Shown one piece after another: positions 11,321 through 27,332 of a stretch of 64,000 nt of DNA. This DNA comes from Bombus terrestris (taxonomy: Eukaryota > Arthropoda > Insecta > Hymenoptera > Apidae). Position 1 is the first letter of the stretch. Each line of letters opens with the position of its first letter. Below the pieces are notes generated by a model that worked only from the letters and a program-made list of their open reading frames with translations, was not told the DNA's origin and did not search any database. The position numbers and the translations under genes are program-made. Location: positions 2,418,001 to 2,482,000 of the forward strand of contig NW_025963556.1 in NCBI RefSeq assembly GCF_910591885.1, read 5' to 3'.

Positions 11321-12564
11321 TAGTATCACGTTATCGCGTATGACGTCATGTAGTATTACGTTATTACGAATATCGTAATATTGTGTTACTTTATGACGTA
11401 TGACGTCATGTAATATTGCTTTATGACGTATGACGTCATGTAGTATTTCCTTATAACGTATGACGTTATGTAGTATTACGATATAACGTATGACGTCATG
11501 TAGTATTACTTTATGACGTATGACGTCATGTAGTATTACTTTATGACGTATGACGTCATGTAGTATTACTTTATGACGTATGACGTCATGTAGTATTACT
11601 TTATGACGTATGACGTCATGTAGTATTTCGTTATAACGTATGACGTTATGCAGTATTACGATATAACGTATGACGTTATGCGGTATTAGGTTATAACGTA
11701 TGACGTTATGGAGTATTACGTTATAACGTATGACGTCATGTGGTATTACGTTATTACGAATAACGTTATATTATGTTACGTCATGTAGTATTACTTTATG
11801 ACGTATGACGTCATGTAGTATTACTTTATGACGTATGACGTCATGTAGTATTACTTTATGACGTATGACGTCATGTAGTATTACTTTATGACGTATGATG
11901 TCATGTAGTATTTCGTTTTAACGTACAACGTTATATAGAATTACGATATAACGCACAACGTTATGTCGTATTACGTTATAACTTATCATGTCATGTAGTA
12001 TTACGTTATAACGTATGACGTTATGTAGTATTACGTTATTACGAATAACGTTATATTGTGTAACTTTATAACGTATGACCTTATGTTGTATTACGTTATA
12101 ACGTATAAAGACATGTAGTATTACGTTATAACGTATGACGTCATGTGGTATTACGTTATTACGAATATCGTAATATTGTATTACTTTATGACGTATGACG
12201 TCATGTAGTATTACTATATGACGTATGACGTCATGTAGTATTAGGTTATAACGTATGAAGTTATGTATTATTACGATATAACGTATGACGTTAAGCAGTA
12301 TTAGGTTATAACGTATGACGTTATGTAGTATTAGGTTATAACGTATGGCGTTATGTAGTATTACGATATAACGTATGACGTTATGCAGTACTACGTTATA
12401 ACGTATAACGTTATGTAGTGTTACGTTATAATGTATGACGTTATGTAGCATTACGGTATTTCGAACAACGTTGTATTGTGTTACTTTATAACGTATGACG
12501 TTATGTAGTGTTACGTTATAACGTATGACGCCGTGTAGTATTACGTTATAAGTATAACATTATG
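11321..12564. repeat. 1,244-bp higher-order repeat, copy 2
   Basis: B-to-B interval of 1,244 bp with H at 11771, in the same internal order as 2460-3703. It carries TTATCGCG near its start where copy 1 has TTATAGCG. Confidence 0.92.
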
Positions 12565-14573
12565 TAGTATCACGTTATAGCGTATGACGTCATGTAGTAT
12601 TACGTTATTACGAATATCGTAATATTGTATTACTTTATGACGTATGACGTCATGTAGTATTACTATATGACGTATGACGTCATGTAGTATTACTTTATGA
12701 CGTATGACGTCATGTAGTATTACTTTATGACGTATGACGTCATGTAGTATTTCGTTATAACGTATGACGTTATGCAGTATTACGATATAACGTATGACGT
12801 TATGCGGTATTAGGTTATAACGTATGACGTTATGGAGTATTACGTTATAACGTATGACGTCATGTGGTATTACGTTATTACGAATAACGTTATATTATGT
12901 TACGTCATGTAGTATTACTTTATGACGTATGACGTCATGTAGTATTACTTTATGACGTATGACGTCATGTAGTATTACTTTATGACGTATGACGTCATGT
13001 AGTATTACTTTATGACGTATGACGTCATGTAGTATTACTTTATCACGTATGACGTCATGTAGTATTTCGTTATAACGTATGACGTTATGCAGTATTACGA
13101 TATAACGTATGACGTTATGCAGTATTAGGTTATAACGTATGACGTCATGTAGTATTACTTTATGACGTATGACGTCATGTAGTATTACTTTATGACGTAT
13201 GACGTCATGTAGTATTACTTTATGACGTATGACGTCATGTAGTATTACTTTATGACGTATGACGTCATGTAGTATTTCGTTATAACGTATGACGTTATGC
13301 AGTATTACGATATAACGTACAACGTTATGCAGTATTAGGTTATAACGTATGACGTTATGGAGTATTACGTTATTACGTATGACGTCATGTGGTATTACGT
13401 TATTACGAATAACGTTATATTGTGTTATTTTATAACGTATGACCTTATGTTGTATTACGTTATAACGTATAAAGGCATGTAGTATTACGTTGTAACGTAC
13501 GGCGTCATGTAGAATTACGTTATAACGTATTCCGTCATGTAGTATTACGTTATAACATATGACGTCATGTAGTATTACGATATAACGTACAACGTTATAT
13601 AGAATTACGATATAACGCACAACGTTATGTCGTATTACGTTATAACTTATCATGTCATGTAGTATTACGTTATAACGTATGACGTTATGTAGTATTACGT
13701 TATTACGAATAACGTTATATTGTGTAACTTTATAACGTATGACCTTACGTTGTATTACGTTATAACGTATAAAGACATGTAGTATTACGTTATGACGTAT
13801 GACGTCATGTAGTATTACTTTATGACGTATGACGTCATGTAGTATTACTTTATGACGTATGACGTCATGTAGTATTACTTTATGACGTATGACGTCATGT
13901 AGTATTTCGTTACAACGTATGACGTTATGCAGTATTACGATATAACGTATGACGTTATGCGGTATTAGGTTATAACTTATGACGTTATGGAGTATTACGT
14001 TATAACGTATGACGTCATGTGGTATTACGTTATTACGAATAACGTTATATTATGTTACGTCATGTAGTATTACTTTATGACGTATGACGTCATGTAGTAT
14101 TACTTTATGACGTATGACGTCATGTAGTATTACTTTATGACGTATGACGTCATGTAGTATTACTTTATGACGTATGACGTCATGTAGTATTACTATATGA
14201 CGTATGACGTCATGTAGTATTACTATATGACGTATGACGTCATGTAGTATTAGGTTATAACGTATGAAGTTATGTATTATTACGATATAACGTATGACGT
14301 TAAGCAGTATTAGGTTATAACGTATGACGTTATGTAGTATTAGGTTATAACGTATGGCGTTATGTAGTATTACGATATAACGTATGACGTTATGCAGTAC
14401 TACGTTATAACGTATGACGTTATGTAGTGTTACGTTATAATGTATGACGTTATGTAGCATTACGGTATTTCGAACAACGTTGTATTGTGTTACTTTATAA
14501 CGTATGACGTTATGTAGTGTTACGTTATAACGTGTGACGCCGTGTAGTATTACGTTATAAGTATAACATTATG

Positions 14574-15593
14574 TAGTATCACGTTATAGCGTATGACGTC
14601 ATGTAGTATTACGTTATTACGAATATCGTAATATTGTGTTACTTTATGACGTATGACGTCATGTAATATTGCTTTATGACGTATGACGTCATGTAGTATT
14701 TCCTTATAACGTATGACGTTATGTAGTATTACGATATAACGTATGACGTTATGCAGTACTACGTTATAACGTATGACTTTATGTAGTGTTACGTTATAAC
14801 GTATGACGTTATGTATTAGTACGATATAACGTATGACGTTATGCAGTATGAGGTTATAACGTATGACGTCATGTAGTTTTGCGTTATAACGTATGACGTC
14901 ATGTAGTATTAGGTTATAACGTATGCCGTCATGTAGTATTACGTTATAACATATGACGTCATGTAGTAATACGATATAACGTACAACGTTATATAGAATT
15001 ACGATATAACGCACAACGTTATGTCGTATTACGTTATAACGTATCATGTCATGTAGTATTACGTTATTACGAATAACGTTATATTGTGTTACCTTATAAC
15101 GTGTGACCTTTTGTTGTATTACGTTATAACGTATAAAGACATGTAGTATTACGTTGTAACGTATGACGTCATGTAGTATTACTTTATGACGTATGACGTC
15201 ATGTAGTATTATGTTATAACATATGCCGTCATGTAGTATTACGTTATAACATATGACGTCATGTAATATAACGATATAACGTACAGCGTTATATTGAATT
15301 ACGATATAACGCACAACGTTATGTCGTATTACGTTATACCGTATGACGTTATATTGTGTTACTTTATGACGTATGACGTCATGTAGTATTACTTTATGAC
15401 GTATGCCGTCATGTAGTATTACGTTATAACATATGACGTCATGTAGTAATACGATATAACGTACAACGTTATATAGAATTACGATATAACGCACAACGTT
15501 ATGTCGTATTACGTTATAACGTATCATGTCATGTAGTATTACGTTATAACGAATGACGTTATGGAGTATTACGTTATAACGTATGACGCCATG
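14574..15593. repeat. Module P, copy 2 (1,020 bp)
   Basis: Same order and length as 5068-6087, with a private change AATATAACG near 15270 in place of AATATTACG. Confidence 0.92.
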
Positions 15594-16973
15594 TGGTATT
15601 AGGTTATTACGAATAACGTTATATTATGTTACTTTATGACATATGACGTCATGTAGTATTACTTTATGACGTATGACGTCATGTAGGATTACTTTATGAC
15701 GTATGACGTCATGTAGTATTACTTTATGACGTATGACGTCATGTAGTATTACTTTATGACGTATGACGTCATGTAGTATTTCGTTATAACGTATGACGTT
15801 ATGCAGTATTACGATATAACGTATGACGGTATGCAGTATTACGTTATAACGTATGACGTTATGCAGTATTACGATATAACGTATGACGGTATGCAGTATT
15901 ACGTTATAACGTATGACGTTATGCAGTATTACGTTATAACGTATGACGTTATGTATTAGTACGATATAACGTATGACGTTATGCAGTATGAGGTTATAGC
16001 GTATGACGTCATGTAGTTTTGCGTTATAACGTATGACGTCATGTAGTATTACGATATAACGAACAACGTTACGCAGTATTAGGTTATAACGTATGACGTT
16101 ATGGAGTATTACGTTATTACGTATGACGTCATGTGGTATTACGTTATTACGAATAACGTTATATTATGTTACGTCATGTAGTATTACTTTATGACGTATG
16201 ACGTCATGTAGTATTACTTTATGACGTATGACGTCATGTAGTATTACGTTATTACGAAAAACGTTATATTGTGTAACTTTATAACGTATGACCTTACGTT
16301 GTATTACGTTATAACGTATAAAGACATGTAGTATTACGTTATGACGTATGACGTCATGTAGTATTACTTTATGACGTATGACGTCATGTAGTATTACTTT
16401 ATGACGTATGCCGTCATGTAGTATTACGTTATAACATATGACGTCATGTAGTAATACGATATAACGTACAACGTTATATAGAATTACGATATAACGCACA
16501 ACGTTATGTCTTATTACGTTATAACGTATCATGTCATGTAGTATTACGTTATAACGAATGACGTTATGGAGTATTACGTTATAACGTATGACGCCATGTG
16601 GTATTACGTTATTACGAATAACGTTATATTATGTTACTTTATGACATATGACGTCATGTAGTATTACTTTATGACGTATGACGTCATGTAGTATTACTTT
16701 ATGACGTATGACGTCATGTAGTATTACTTTATGACGTATGACGTCATGTAGTATTACTTTATGACGTATGACGTCATGCAGTATTACTTTATGACGTATG
16801 ACGTCATGTAGTATTTCGTTATAACGTATGACGTTATGCAGTATTACGATATAACGTATGACGTTATGCGGTATTAGGTTATAACTTATGACGTTATGGA
16901 GTATTACGTTATAACGTATGACGTCATGTGGTATTACGTTATTACGAATAACGTTATATTATGTTACGTAATG

Positions 16974-17183
16974 TAGTATTACTTTATGACGTATGACGTC
17001 ATGTAGTATTACTTTATGACGTATGACGTCATGTAGTATTACTTTATGACGTATGACGTCATGTAGTATTACTTTATGACGTATGACGTCATGTAGTATT
17101 ACTTTATGACGTATGACGTCATGTAGTATTACTTTATGACGTATGACGTCATGTAGTATTACTTTATGACGTATGACGTCATG
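16974..17183. repeat. Run of seven K-type monomers
   Basis: Equivalent run after the H unit at 16959, followed by the A-type unit at 17184. Confidence 0.93.
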
Positions 17184-17842
17184 TAGTATTTCGTTTTAAC
17201 GTACAACGTTATATAGAATTACGATATAACGCACAACGTTATGTCGTATTACGTTATAACTTATCATGTCATGTAGTATTACGTTATAACGTATGACGTT
17301 ATGTAGTATTACGTTATTACGAATAACGTTATATTGTGTAACTTTATAACGTATGACCTTATGTTGTATTACGTTATAACGTATAAAGACATGTAGTATT
17401 ACGTTATAACGTATGACGTCATGTGGTATTACGTTATTACGAATATCGTAATATTGTATTACTTTATGACGTATGACGTCATGTAGTATTACTATATGAC
17501 GTATGACGTCATGTAGTATTAGGTTATAACGTATGAAGTTATGTATTATTACGATATAACGTATGACGTTAAGCAGTATTAGGTTATAACGTATGACATT
17601 ATGTAGTATTAGGTTATAACGTATGGCGTTATGTAGTATTACGATATAACGTATGACGTTATGCAGTACTACGTTATAACGTATGACGTTATGTAGTGTT
17701 ACGTTATAATGTATGACGTTATGTAGCATTACGGTATTTCGAACAACGTTGTATTGTGTTACTTTATAACGTATGACGTTATGTAGTGTTACGTTATAAC
17801 GTATGACGCCGTGTAGTATTACGTTATAAGTATAACATTATG

Positions 17843-19086
17843 TAGTATCACGTTATCGCGTATGACGTCATGTAGTATTACGTTATTACGAATATCGTAA
17901 TATTGTGTTACTTTATGACGTATGACGTCATGTAATATTGCTTTATGACGTATGACGTCATGTAGTATTTCCTTATAACGTATGACGTTATGTAGTATTA
18001 CGATATAACGTATGACGTCATGTAGTATTACTTTATGACGTATGACGTCATGTAGTATTACTTTATGACGTATGACGTCATGTAGTATTACTTTATGACG
18101 TATGACGTCATGTAGTATTACTTTATGACGTATGACGTCATGTAGTATTTCGTTATAACGTATGACGTTATGCAGTATTACGATATAACGTATGACGTTA
18201 TGCGGTATTACGTTATAACGTATGACGTTATGGAGTATTACGTTATAACGTATGACGTCATGTGGTATTACGTTATTACGAATAACGTTATATTATGTTA
18301 CGTCATGTAGTATTACTTTATGACGTATGACGTCATGTAGTATTACTTTATGACGTATGACGTCATGTAGTATTACTTTATGACGTATGACGTCATGTAG
18401 TATTACTTTATGACGTATGATGTCATGTAGTATTTCGTTTTAACGTACAACGTTATATAGAATTACGATATAACGCACAACGTTATGTCGTATTACGTTA
18501 TAACTTATCATGTCATGTAGTATTACGTTATAACGTATGACGTTATGTAGTATTACGTTATTACGAATAACGTTATATTGTGTAACTTTATAACGTATGA
18601 CCTTATGTTGTATTACGTTATAACGTATAAAGACATGTAGTATTACGTTATAACGTATGACGTCATGTGGTATTACGTTATTACGAATATCGTAATATTG
18701 TATTACTTTATGACGTATGACGTCATGTAGTATTACTATATGACGTATGACGTCATGTAGTATTAGGTTATAACGTATGAAGTTATGTATTATTACGATA
18801 TAACGTATGACGTTAAGCAGTATTAGGTTATAACGTATGACGTTATGTAGTATTAGGTTATAACGTATGGCGTTATGTAGTATTACGATATAACGTATGA
18901 CGTTATGCAGTACTACGTTATAACGTATAACGTTATGTAGTGTTACGTTATAATGTATGACGTTATGTAGCATTACGGTATTTCGAACAACGTTGTATTG
19001 TGTTACTTTATAACGTATGACGTTATGTAGTGTTACGTTATAACGTATGACGCCGTGTAGTATTACGTTATAAGTATAACATTATG
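17843..19086. repeat. 1,244-bp higher-order repeat, copy 3
   Basis: B-to-B interval of 1,244 bp with H at 18293. It shares TTATCGCG with copy 2. It has a private change, CGGTATTACG in place of CGGTATTAGG, near 18200. Confidence 0.92.
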
Positions 19087-20420
19087 TAGTATCACGTTAT
19101 AGCGTATGACGTCATGTAGTATTACGTTATTACGAATATCGTAATATTGTATTACTTTATGACGTATGACGTCATGTAGTATTACTATATGACGTATGAC
19201 GTCATGTAGTATTACTTTATGACGTATGACGTCATGTAGTATTACTTTATGACGTATGACGTCATGTAGTATTTCGTTATAACGTATGACGTTATGCAGT
19301 ATTACGATATAACGTATGACGTTATGCGGTATTAGGTTATAACGTATGACGTTATGGAGTATTACGTTATAACGTATGACGTCATGTGGTATTACGTTAT
19401 TACGAATAACGTTATATTATGTTACGTCATGTAGTATTACTTTATGACGTATGACGTCATGTAGTATTACTTTATGACGTATGACGTCATGTAGTATTAC
19501 TTTATGACGTATGACGTCATGTAGTATTACTTTATGACGTATGACGTCATGTAGTATTACTTTATCACGTATGACGTCATGTAGTATTTCGTTATAACGT
19601 ATGACGTTATGCAGTATTACGATATAACGTATGACGTTATGCAGTATTAGGTTATAACGTATGACGTCATGTAGTATTACTTTATGACGTATGACGTCAT
19701 GTAGTATTACTTTATGACGTATGACGTCATGTAGTATTTCGTTTTAACGTACAACGTTATATAGAATTACGATATAACGCACAACGTTATGTCGTATTAC
19801 GTTATAACTTATCATGTCATGTAGTATTACGTTATAACGTATGACTTTATGTAGTATTACGTTATTACGAATAACGTTATATTGTGTAACTTTATAACGT
19901 ATGACCTTATGTTGTATTACGTTATAACGTATAAAGACATGTAGTATTACGTTATAACGTATGACGTCATGTGGTATTACGTTATTACGAATATCGTAAT
20001 ATTGTATTACTTTATGACGTATGACGTCATGTAGTATTACTATATGACGTATGACGTCATGTAGTATTACTATATGACGTATGACGTCATGTAGTATTAG
20101 GTTATAACGTATGAAGTTATGTATTATTACGATATAACGTATGACGTTAAGCAGTATTAGGTTATAACGTATGACGTTATGTAGTATTAGGTTATAACGT
20201 ATGGCGTTATGTAGTATTACGATATAACGTATGACGTTATGCAGTACTACGTTATAACGTATGACGTTATGTAGTGTTACGTTATAATGTATGACGTTAT
20301 GTAGCATTACGGTATTTCGAACAACGTTGTATTGTGTTACTTTATAACGTATGACGTTATGTAGTGTTACGTTATAACGTGTGACGCCGTGTAGTATTAC
20401 GTTATAAGTATAACATTATG

Positions 20421-21410
20421 TAGTATCACGTTATAGCGTATGACGTCATGTAGTATTACGTTATTACGAATATCGTAATATTGTGTTACTTTATGACGTA
20501 TGACGTCATGTAATATTGCTTTATGACGTATGACGTCATGTAGTATTTCCTTATAACGTATGACGTTATGTAGTATTACGATATAACGTATGACGTTATG
20601 CAGTACTACGTTATAACGTATGACTTTATGTAGTGTTACGTTATAACGTATGACGTTATGTATTAGTACGATATAACGTATGACGTTATGCAGTATGAGG
20701 TTATAACGTATGACGTCATGTAGTTTTGCGTTATAACGTATGACGTCATGTAGTATTAGGTTATAACGTATGCCGTCATGTAGTATTACGTTATAACATA
20801 TGACGTCATGTAGTAATACGATATAACGTACAACGTTATATAGAATTACGATATAACGCACAACGTTATGTCGTATTACGTTATAACGTATCATGTCATG
20901 TAGTATTACGTTATTACGAATAACGTTATATTGTGTTACCTTATAACGTGTGACCTTTTGTTGTATTACGTTATAACGTATAAAGACATGTAGTATTACG
21001 TTGTAACGTATGACGTCATGTAGTATTACTTTATGACGTATGACGTCATGTAGTATTATGTTATAACATATGCCGTCATGTAGTATTACGTTATAACATA
21101 TGACGTCATGTAATATTACGATATAACGTACAGCGTTATATTGAATTACGATATAACGCACAACGTTATGTCGTATTACGTTATACCGTATGACGTTATA
21201 TTGTGTTACTTTATGACGTATGACGTCATGTAGTATTACTTTATGACGTATGCCGTCATGTAGTATTACGTTATAACATATGACGTCATGTAGTAATACG
21301 ATATAACGCACAACGTTATGTCGTATTACGTTATAACGTATCATGTCATGTAGTATTACGTTATAACGAATGACGTTATGGAGTATTACGTTATAACGTA
21401 TGACGCCATG
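20421..21410. repeat. Module P, copy 3 (990 bp, one unit lost)
   Basis: Identical in order to the other P modules but one monomer short. At about 21291-21330 a TAGTAATACG start is fused in phase to a CACAACG unit end, removing one TACAACG-TAGAATTACG step. The joint lies inside GATATAACG, which the two flanking units share, as expected for homologous misalignment. Confidence 0.9.
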
Positions 21411-23270
21411 TGGTATTAGGTTATTACGAATAACGTTATATTATGTTACTTTATGACATATGACGTCATGTAGTATTACTTTATGACGTATGACGTCATG
21501 TAGGATTACTTTATGACGTATGACGTCATGTAGTATTACTTTATGACGTATGACGTCATGTAGTATTACTTTATGACGTATGACGTCATGTAGTATTTCG
21601 TTATAACGTATGACGTTATGCAGTATTACGATATAACGTATGACGGTATGCAGTATTACGTTATAACGTATGACGTTATGCAGTATTACGATATAACGTA
21701 TGACGGTATGCAGTATTACGTTATAACGTATGACGTTATGCAGTATTACGTTATAACGTATGACGTTATGTATTAGTACGATATAACGTATGACGTTATG
21801 CAGTATGAGGTTATAGCGTATGACGTCATGTAGTTTTGCGTTATAACGTATGACGTCATGTAGTATTACGATATAACGTACAACGTTATGCAGTATTAGG
21901 TTATAACGTATGACGTTATGGAGTATTACGTTATTACGTATGACGTCATGTGGTATTACGTTATTACGAATAACGTTATATTGTGTTATTTTATAACGTA
22001 TGACCTTATGTTGTATTACGTTATAACGTATAAAGGCATGTAGTATTACGTTGTAACGTACGGCGTCATGTAGAATTACGTTATAACGTATTCCGTCATG
22101 TAGTATTACGTTATAACATATGACGTCATGTAGTATTACGATATAACGTACAACGTTATATAGAATTACGATATAACGCACAACGTTATGTCGTATTACG
22201 TTATAACTTATCATGTCATGTAGTATTACGTTATAACGTATGACGTTATGTAGTATTACGTTATTACGAATAACGTTATATTGTGTAACTTTATAACGTA
22301 TGACCTTACGTTGTATTACGTTATAACGTATAAAGACATGTAGTATTACGTTATGACGTATGACGTCATGTGGTATTACTTTATGACGTATGACGTCATG
22401 TAGTATTACTTTATGACGTATGACGTCATGTAGTATTACTTTATGACGTATGACGTCATGTAGTATTACTTTATGACGTATGACGTCATGTAGTATTTCG
22501 TTATAACGTATGACGTTATGCAGTATTACGATATAACGTACAACGTTTTGCAGTATTAGGTTATAACGTATGACGTTATGGAGTATTACGTTATTACGTA
22601 TGACGTCATGTGGTATTACGTTATTACGAATAACGTTATATTGTGTTATTTTATAACGTATGACCTTATGTTGTATTACGTTATAACGTATAAAGGCATG
22701 TAGTATTACGTTGTAACGTACGGCGTCATGTAGAATTACGTTATAACGTATTCCGTCATGTAGTATTACGTTATAACATATGACGTCATGTAGTATTACG
22801 ATATAACGTACAACGTTATATAGAATTACGATATAACGCACAACGTTATGTCGTATTACGTTATAACTTATCATGTCATGTAGTATTACGTTATAACGTA
22901 TGACGTTATGTAGTATTACGTTATTACGAATAACGTTATATTGTGTAACTTTATAACGTATGACCTTACGTTGTATTACGTTATAACGTATAAAGACATG
23001 TAGTATTACGTTATGACGTATGACGTCATGTAGTATTACTTTATGACGTATGACGTCATGTAGTATTACTTTATGACGTATGACGTCATGTAGTATTACT
23101 TTATGACGTATGACGTCATGTAGTATTTCGTTACAACGTATGACGTTATGCAGTATTACGATATAACGTATGACGTTATGCGGTATTAGGTTATAACTTA
23201 TGACGTTATGGAGTATTACGTTATAACGTATGACGTCATGTGGTATTACGTTATTACGAATAACGTTATA
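21411..23270. repeat. G module, 1,860 bp
   Basis: Sixty-two units from the TGGTATTAGG marker to the next H. Contains a K run with TAGGATTACT, two 60-bp dimers, TATTAGTACG and TATGAGGTTATAGCG units, and two statements of a GTATTCCGTCATG / TACGGCGTCATG segment. The equal-length copies are 6088-7947, 28353-30212 and 55400-57259. Confidence 0.88.
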
Positions 23271-23435
23271 TTATGTTACGTCATGTAGTATTACTTTATG
23301 ACGTATGACGTCATGTAGTATTACTTTATGACGTATGACGTCATGTAGTATTACTTTATGACGTATGACGTCATGTAGTATTACTTTATGACGTATGACG
23401 TCATGTAGTATTTCGTTATAACGTATGACGTTATG

Positions 23436-23465
23436 CAGTATTACGTTATAACATATGACGTCATG
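23436..23465. repeat. Hybrid monomer at a deletion joint
   Basis: Starts CAGTATTACG (after a GTTATG-ending unit) and ends ACATATGACGTCATG, a combination of two unit types not otherwise adjacent. The segment after H at 23271 is shorter than after H at 781, 9642 or 16164. Confidence 0.75.
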
Positions 23466-23990
23466 TAGTATTACGATATAACGTACAACGTTATATAGAA
23501 TTACGATATAACGCACAACGTTATGTCTTATTACGTTATAACGTATCATGTCATGTAGTATTACGTTATAACGAATGACGTTATGGAGTATTACGTTATA
23601 ACGTATGACGCCATGTGGTATTACGTTATTACGAATAACGTTATATTATGTTACTTTATGACATATGACGTCATGTAGTATTACTTTATGACGTATGACG
23701 TCATGTAGTATTACTTTATGACGTATGACGTCATGTAGTATTACTTTATGACGTATGACGTCATGTAGTATTACTTTATGACGTATGACGTCATGCAGTA
23801 TTACTTTATGACGTATGACGTCATGTAGTATTTCGTTATAACGTATGACGTTATGCAGTATTACGATATAACGTATGACGTTATGCGGTATTAGGTTATA
23901 ACTTATGACGTTATGGAGTATTACGTTATAACGTATGACGTCATGTGGTATTACGTTATTACGAATAACGTTATATTATGTTACGTAATG

Positions 23991-24200
23991 TAGTATTACT
24001 TTATGACGTATGACGTCATGTAGTATTACTTTATGACGTATGACGTCATGTAGTATTACTTTATGACGTATGACGTCATGTAGTATTACTTTATGACGTA
24101 TGACGTCATGTAGTATTACTTTATGACGTATGACGTCATGTAGTATTACTTTATGACGTATGACGTCATGTAGTATTACTTTATGACGTATGACGTCATG
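23991..24200. repeat. Run of seven K-type monomers
   Basis: Equivalent run after the H unit at 23976, followed by the A-type unit at 24201. Confidence 0.93.
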
Positions 24201-24859
24201 TAGTATTTCGTTTTAACGTACAACGTTATATAGAATTACGATATAACGCACAACGTTATGTCGTATTACGTTATAACTTATCATGTCATGTAGTATTACG
24301 TTATAACGTATGACGTTATGTAGTATTACGTTATTACGAATAACGTTATATTGTGTAACTTTATAACGTATGACCTTATGTTGTATTACGTTATAACGTA
24401 TAAAGACATGTAGTATTACGTTATAACGTATGACGTCATGTGGTATTACGTTATTACGAATATCGTAATATTGTATTACTTTATGACGTATGACGTCATG
24501 TAGTATTACTATATGACGTATGACGTCATGTAGTATTACGTTATAACGTATGAAGTTATGTATTATTACGATATAACGTATGACGTTAAGCAGTATTAGG
24601 TTATAACGTATGACATTATGTAGTATTAGGTTATAACGTATGGCGTTATGTAGTATTACGATATAACGTATGACGTTATGCAGTACTACGTTATAACGTA
24701 TGACGTTATGTAGTGTTACGTTATAATGTATGACGTTATGTAGCATTACGGTATTTCGAACAACGTTGTATTGTGTTACTTTATAACGTATGACGTTATG
24801 TAGTGTTACGTTATAACGTATGACGCCGTGTAGTATTACGTTATAAGTATAACATTATG

Positions 24860-26103
24860 TAGTATCACGTTATAGCGTATGACGTCATGTAGTATTACGT
24901 TATTACGAATATCGTAATATTGTGTTACTTTATGACGTATGACGTCATGTAATATTGCTTTATGACGTATGACGTCATGTAGTATTTCCTTATAACGTAT
25001 GACGTCATGTAGTATTACTTTATGACGTATGACGTCATGTAGTATTACTTTATGACTTATGACGTCATGTAGTATTACTTTATGACGTATGACGTCATGT
25101 AGTATTACTTTATGACGTATGACGTCATGTAGTATTACTTTATGACGTATGACGTCATGTAGTATTTCGTTATAACGTATGACGTTATGCAGTATTACGA
25201 TATAACGTATGACGTTATGCGGTATTAGGTTATAACGTATGACGTTATGGAGTATTACGTTATAACGTATGACGTCATGTGGTATTACGTTATTACGAAT
25301 AACGTTATATTATGTTACGTCATGTAGTATTACTTTATGACGTATGACGTCATGTAGTATTACTTTATGACGTATGACGTCATGTAGTATTACTTTATGA
25401 CGTATGACGTCATGTAGTATTACTTTATGACGTATGATGTCATGTAGTATTTCGTTTTAACGTACAACGTTATATAGAATTACGATATAACGCACAACGT
25501 TATGTCGTATTACGTTATAACTTATCATGTCATGTAGTATTACGTTATAACGTATGACGTTATGTAGTATTACGTTATTACGAATAACGTTATATTGTGT
25601 AACTTTATAACGTATGACCTTATGTTGTATTACGTTATAACGTATAAAGACATGTAGTATTACGTTATAACGTATGACGTCATGTGGTATTACGTTATTA
25701 CGAATATCGTAATATTGTATTACTTTATGACGTATGACGTCATGTAGTATTACTATATGACGTATGACGTCATGTAGTATTAGGTTATAACGTATGAAGT
25801 TATGTATTATTACGATATAACGTATGACGTTAAGCAGTATTAGGTTATAACGTATGACGTTATGTAGTATTAGGTTATAACGTATGGCGTTATGTAGTAT
25901 TACGATATAACGTATGACGTTATGCAGTACTACGTTATAACGTATAACGTTATGTAGTGTTACGTTATAATGTATGACGTTATGTAGCATTACGGTATTT
26001 CGAACAACGTTGTATTGTGTTACTTTATAACGTATGACGTTATGTAGTGTTACGTTATAACGTATGACGCCGTGTAGTATTACGTTATAAGTATAACATT
26101 ATG
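24860..26103. repeat. 1,244-bp higher-order repeat, copy 4
   Basis: B-to-B interval of 1,244 bp with H at 25310. It has TTATAGCG like copy 1. One early GATATAACG unit is absent and an extra K unit is present, so total length is unchanged although internal unit order differs slightly. Confidence 0.88.
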
Positions 26104-27332
26104 TAGTATCACGTTATAGCGTATGACGTCATGTAGTATTACGTTATTACGAATATCGTAATATTGTATTACTTTATGACGTATGACGTCATGTAGTATT
26201 ACTATATGACGTATGACGTCATGTAGTATTACTTTATGACGTATGACGTCATGTAGTATTACTTTATGACGTATGACGTCATGTAGTATTTCGTTATAAC
26301 GTATGACGTTATGCAGTATTACGATATAACGTATGACGTTATGCAGTATTAGGTTATAACGTATGACGTCATGTAGTATTACTTTATGACGTATGACGTC
26401 ATGTAGTATTACTTTATGACGTATGACGTCATGTAGTATTACTTTATGACGTATGACGTCATGTAGTATTACTTTATCACGTATGACGTCATGTAGTATT
26501 TCGTTATAACGTATGACGTTATGCAGTATTACGATATAACGTATGACGTTATGCAGTATTAGGTTATAACGTATGACGTCATGTAGTATTACTTTATGAC
26601 GTATGACGTCATGTAGTATTACTTTATGACGTATGACGTCATGTAGTATTTCGTTTTAACGTACAACGTTATGTAGAATTACGATATAACGCACAACGTT
26701 ATGTCGTATTACGTTATAACTTATCATGTCATGTAGTATTACGTTATAACGTATGACTTTATGTAGTATTACGTTATTACGAATAACGTTATATTGTGTA
26801 ACTTTATAACGTATGACCTTATGTTGTATTACGTTATAACGTATAAAGACATGTAGTATTACGTTATAACGTATGACGTCATGTGGTATTACGTTATTAC
26901 TAATATCGTAATATTGTATTACTTTATGACGTATGACGTCATGTAGTATTACTATATGACGTATGACGTCATGTAGTATTACTATATGACGTATGACGTC
27001 ATGTAGTATTAGGTTATAACGTATGAAGTTATGTATTATTACGATATAACGTATGACGTTAAGCAGTATTAGGTTATAACGTATGACGTTATGTAGTATT
27101 AGGTTATAACGTATGGCGTTATGTAGTATTACGATATAACGTATGACGTTATGCAGTACTACGTTATAACGTATGACGTTATGTAGTGTTACGTTATAAT
27201 GTATGACGTTATGTAGCATTACGGTATTTCGAACAACGTTGTATTGTGTTACTTTATAACGTATGACGTTATGTAGTGTTACGTTATAACGTGTGACGCC
27301 GTGTAGTATTACGTTATAAGTATAACATTATG

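Larger units (their letters stand above)
6088..15593. repeat. Super-block 2
   Basis: This 9,506-bp block begins with an 1,860-bp G module carrying a 180-bp patch at 6298-6477. It continues through B units at 8443, 11292, 12536 and 14545 and ends in module P. The part from about 9432 matches block 1 from about 571 at an offset of 8,861 bp, seen at H 781/9642, H 1576/10437, B 2431/11292 and B 3675/12536. The extra length relative to block 1 comes mostly from an added H-to-B segment and a shortened P-like segment (8472-9432). Confidence 0.8.
15594..21410. repeat. Super-block 3
   Basis: This 5,817-bp block has the same order as block 1: two dimers at 15804-15923, H at 16164 and 16959, and B at 17814, 19058 and 20392, then a P module shortened to 990 bp. 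Its first part lies 6,522 bp from the equivalent landmarks of block 2 (H 9642/16164, B 11292/17814). It shares two derived substitutions with block 2 that block 1 lacks. Confidence 0.85.
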
